Part shown: positions 5,669 through 6,079 of the stretch, in pieces
Position numbering within the stretch: the stretch's first letter is position 1
Layout: each line of letters begins with the position of its first letter
Source: JBGCDD01 sp045105075
GTDB taxonomy: Bacteria > Pseudomonadota > Alphaproteobacteria > Rhodobacterales > Rhodobacteraceae
Direction: 5' to 3'
Length of the DNA: 6,079 nt
Assembly (NCBI GenBank): GCA_045105075.1
Contig: JBGCDD010000087.1
Coordinates: 1 to 6,079, forward strand
Translations under genes and position numbers: made by a program
The notes under the pieces: model-generated
Seen by the model: only the letters and a program-made list of their open reading frames with translations
Told to the model about the DNA's origin: nothing
Databases searched by the model: none

Positions 5669-6079
5669 TTTGCGCCCTTGCTCTTGCGATACGCCAAGGC
5701 GATGCCGGTGAACGCGATGGCGAACAGGGTGAGCATCATCATGATCGCTACCACAGCCGCGCGGGGCCATTGCTGTCCGGATTTGGTTGTATCCAGGATC
5801 AGGATCGGCAGCGTCGGTTCTTGCGATCCACCAAGGTAAAAGGGGGCCACAAAGTCACCAAAGGACAGGATGAAACAAAAGATCGCGGCAATGATCAGAC
5901 CAGTTTTGGACAACGGAATGATCACCTGCCAGATGGTTCGGAACGCCGAGCAGCCGAGGTTGCGCGCTGCCTCGATCAGGTTCTTGTCGATGTTCGCCAT
6001 TGTGACCGTTTGCAGGATCACAACCAGCGGCAGCGTCAGGGTCATATAGCCCACCAATGTGCCGAAATTGGTGTTGAGC
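5665..6079 (-). CDS. ABC transporter permease 1 (PotB-like), N-terminus cut off by the window
   Basis: Only the last 137 residues are present; the reading frame stays open to the window edge at 6078/6079 (beginning LNTNFGT), so the start lies outside. The apparent TTG start at 6057 is an internal Leu codon. The EAA loop is EAARNLGCSAFRTIWQVIIP, followed by hydrophobic segments and FGDFVAPFYLGG, the usual PotB counterpart of the DEF motif in permease 2. It ends YRKSKGAK, with its TGA overlapping the next gene's ATG. Family members run to about 280-300 residues, so roughly half is missing here. The periplasmic binding protein gene would most likely lie further upstream. Confidence 0.92.
   Translation of the reverse strand, partial: LNTNFGTLVGYMTLTLPLVVILQTVTMANIDKNLIEAARNLGCSAFRTIWQVIIPLSKTGLIIAAIFCFILSFGDFVAPFYLGGSQEPTLPILILDTTKSGQQWPRAAVVAIMMMLTLFAIAFTGIALAYRKSKGAK

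Overview
The window looks like a chromosomal segment of a marine Rhodobacterales (Roseobacter-group) alphaproteobacterium. I infer this from moderately high GC, the gene content (creatinase, a polyamine-type ABC importer, a PhyH dioxygenase) and protein style. No 16S or other taxonomic marker is present, so the assignment is tentative.

Layout. Bases 1-62 are a short leader with a striking dyad that overlaps the Shine-Dalgarno sequence of the first gene. Bases 63-1265 (+) encode creatinase (creatine amidinohydrolase), which cleaves creatine to sarcosine and urea. This is the most secure functional call. Bases 1266-1441 are a convergent intergenic gap with a perfect 10-bp hairpin. Everything else of substance is on the minus strand and reads right to left: a polyamine/opine-type ABC importer (permease 1 truncated by the window end, permease 2, ATPase), a cytoplasmic NodB/CE4-fold hydrolase, a yeast-type cytosine deaminase-like enzyme and, after a 176-base gap, a PhyH-type Fe(II)/2-oxoglutarate dioxygenase. 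The two permeases and the ATPase are joined by ATGA start/stop overlaps. The CE4 gene follows the ATPase by 3 bases and the deaminase follows the CE4 gene by 5 bases, so these five genes look like one translationally coupled operon.

How the genes may work together. The importer would bring in a small nitrogenous, probably cationic or zwitterionic solute. The deaminase would remove an amidine-type amino or imino group from a cytosine-like ring. The CE4 enzyme has no signal peptide, so it probably opens a cyclic amide or imide in the cytoplasm rather than deacetylating a polysaccharide. With creatinase next door, one testable reading is creatine/creatinine use: creatinase handles creatine, while the deaminase (creatinine to 1-methylhydantoin) and the CE4 enzyme (1-methylhydantoin to N-carbamoylsarcosine) would be a non-classical creatinine route. 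This is a hypothesis; pyrimidine or other heterocycle salvage fits the deaminase alone equally well. The solute-binding protein, a transcriptional regulator, a classical creatininase and sarcosine oxidase are not in the window.

The 176-base gap upstream of the PhyH gene holds a possible decayed fragment of a SnoaL/NTF2-like protein on the plus strand and an 8-bp inverted repeat. I found no tRNA, rRNA, CRISPR array or insertion sequence.
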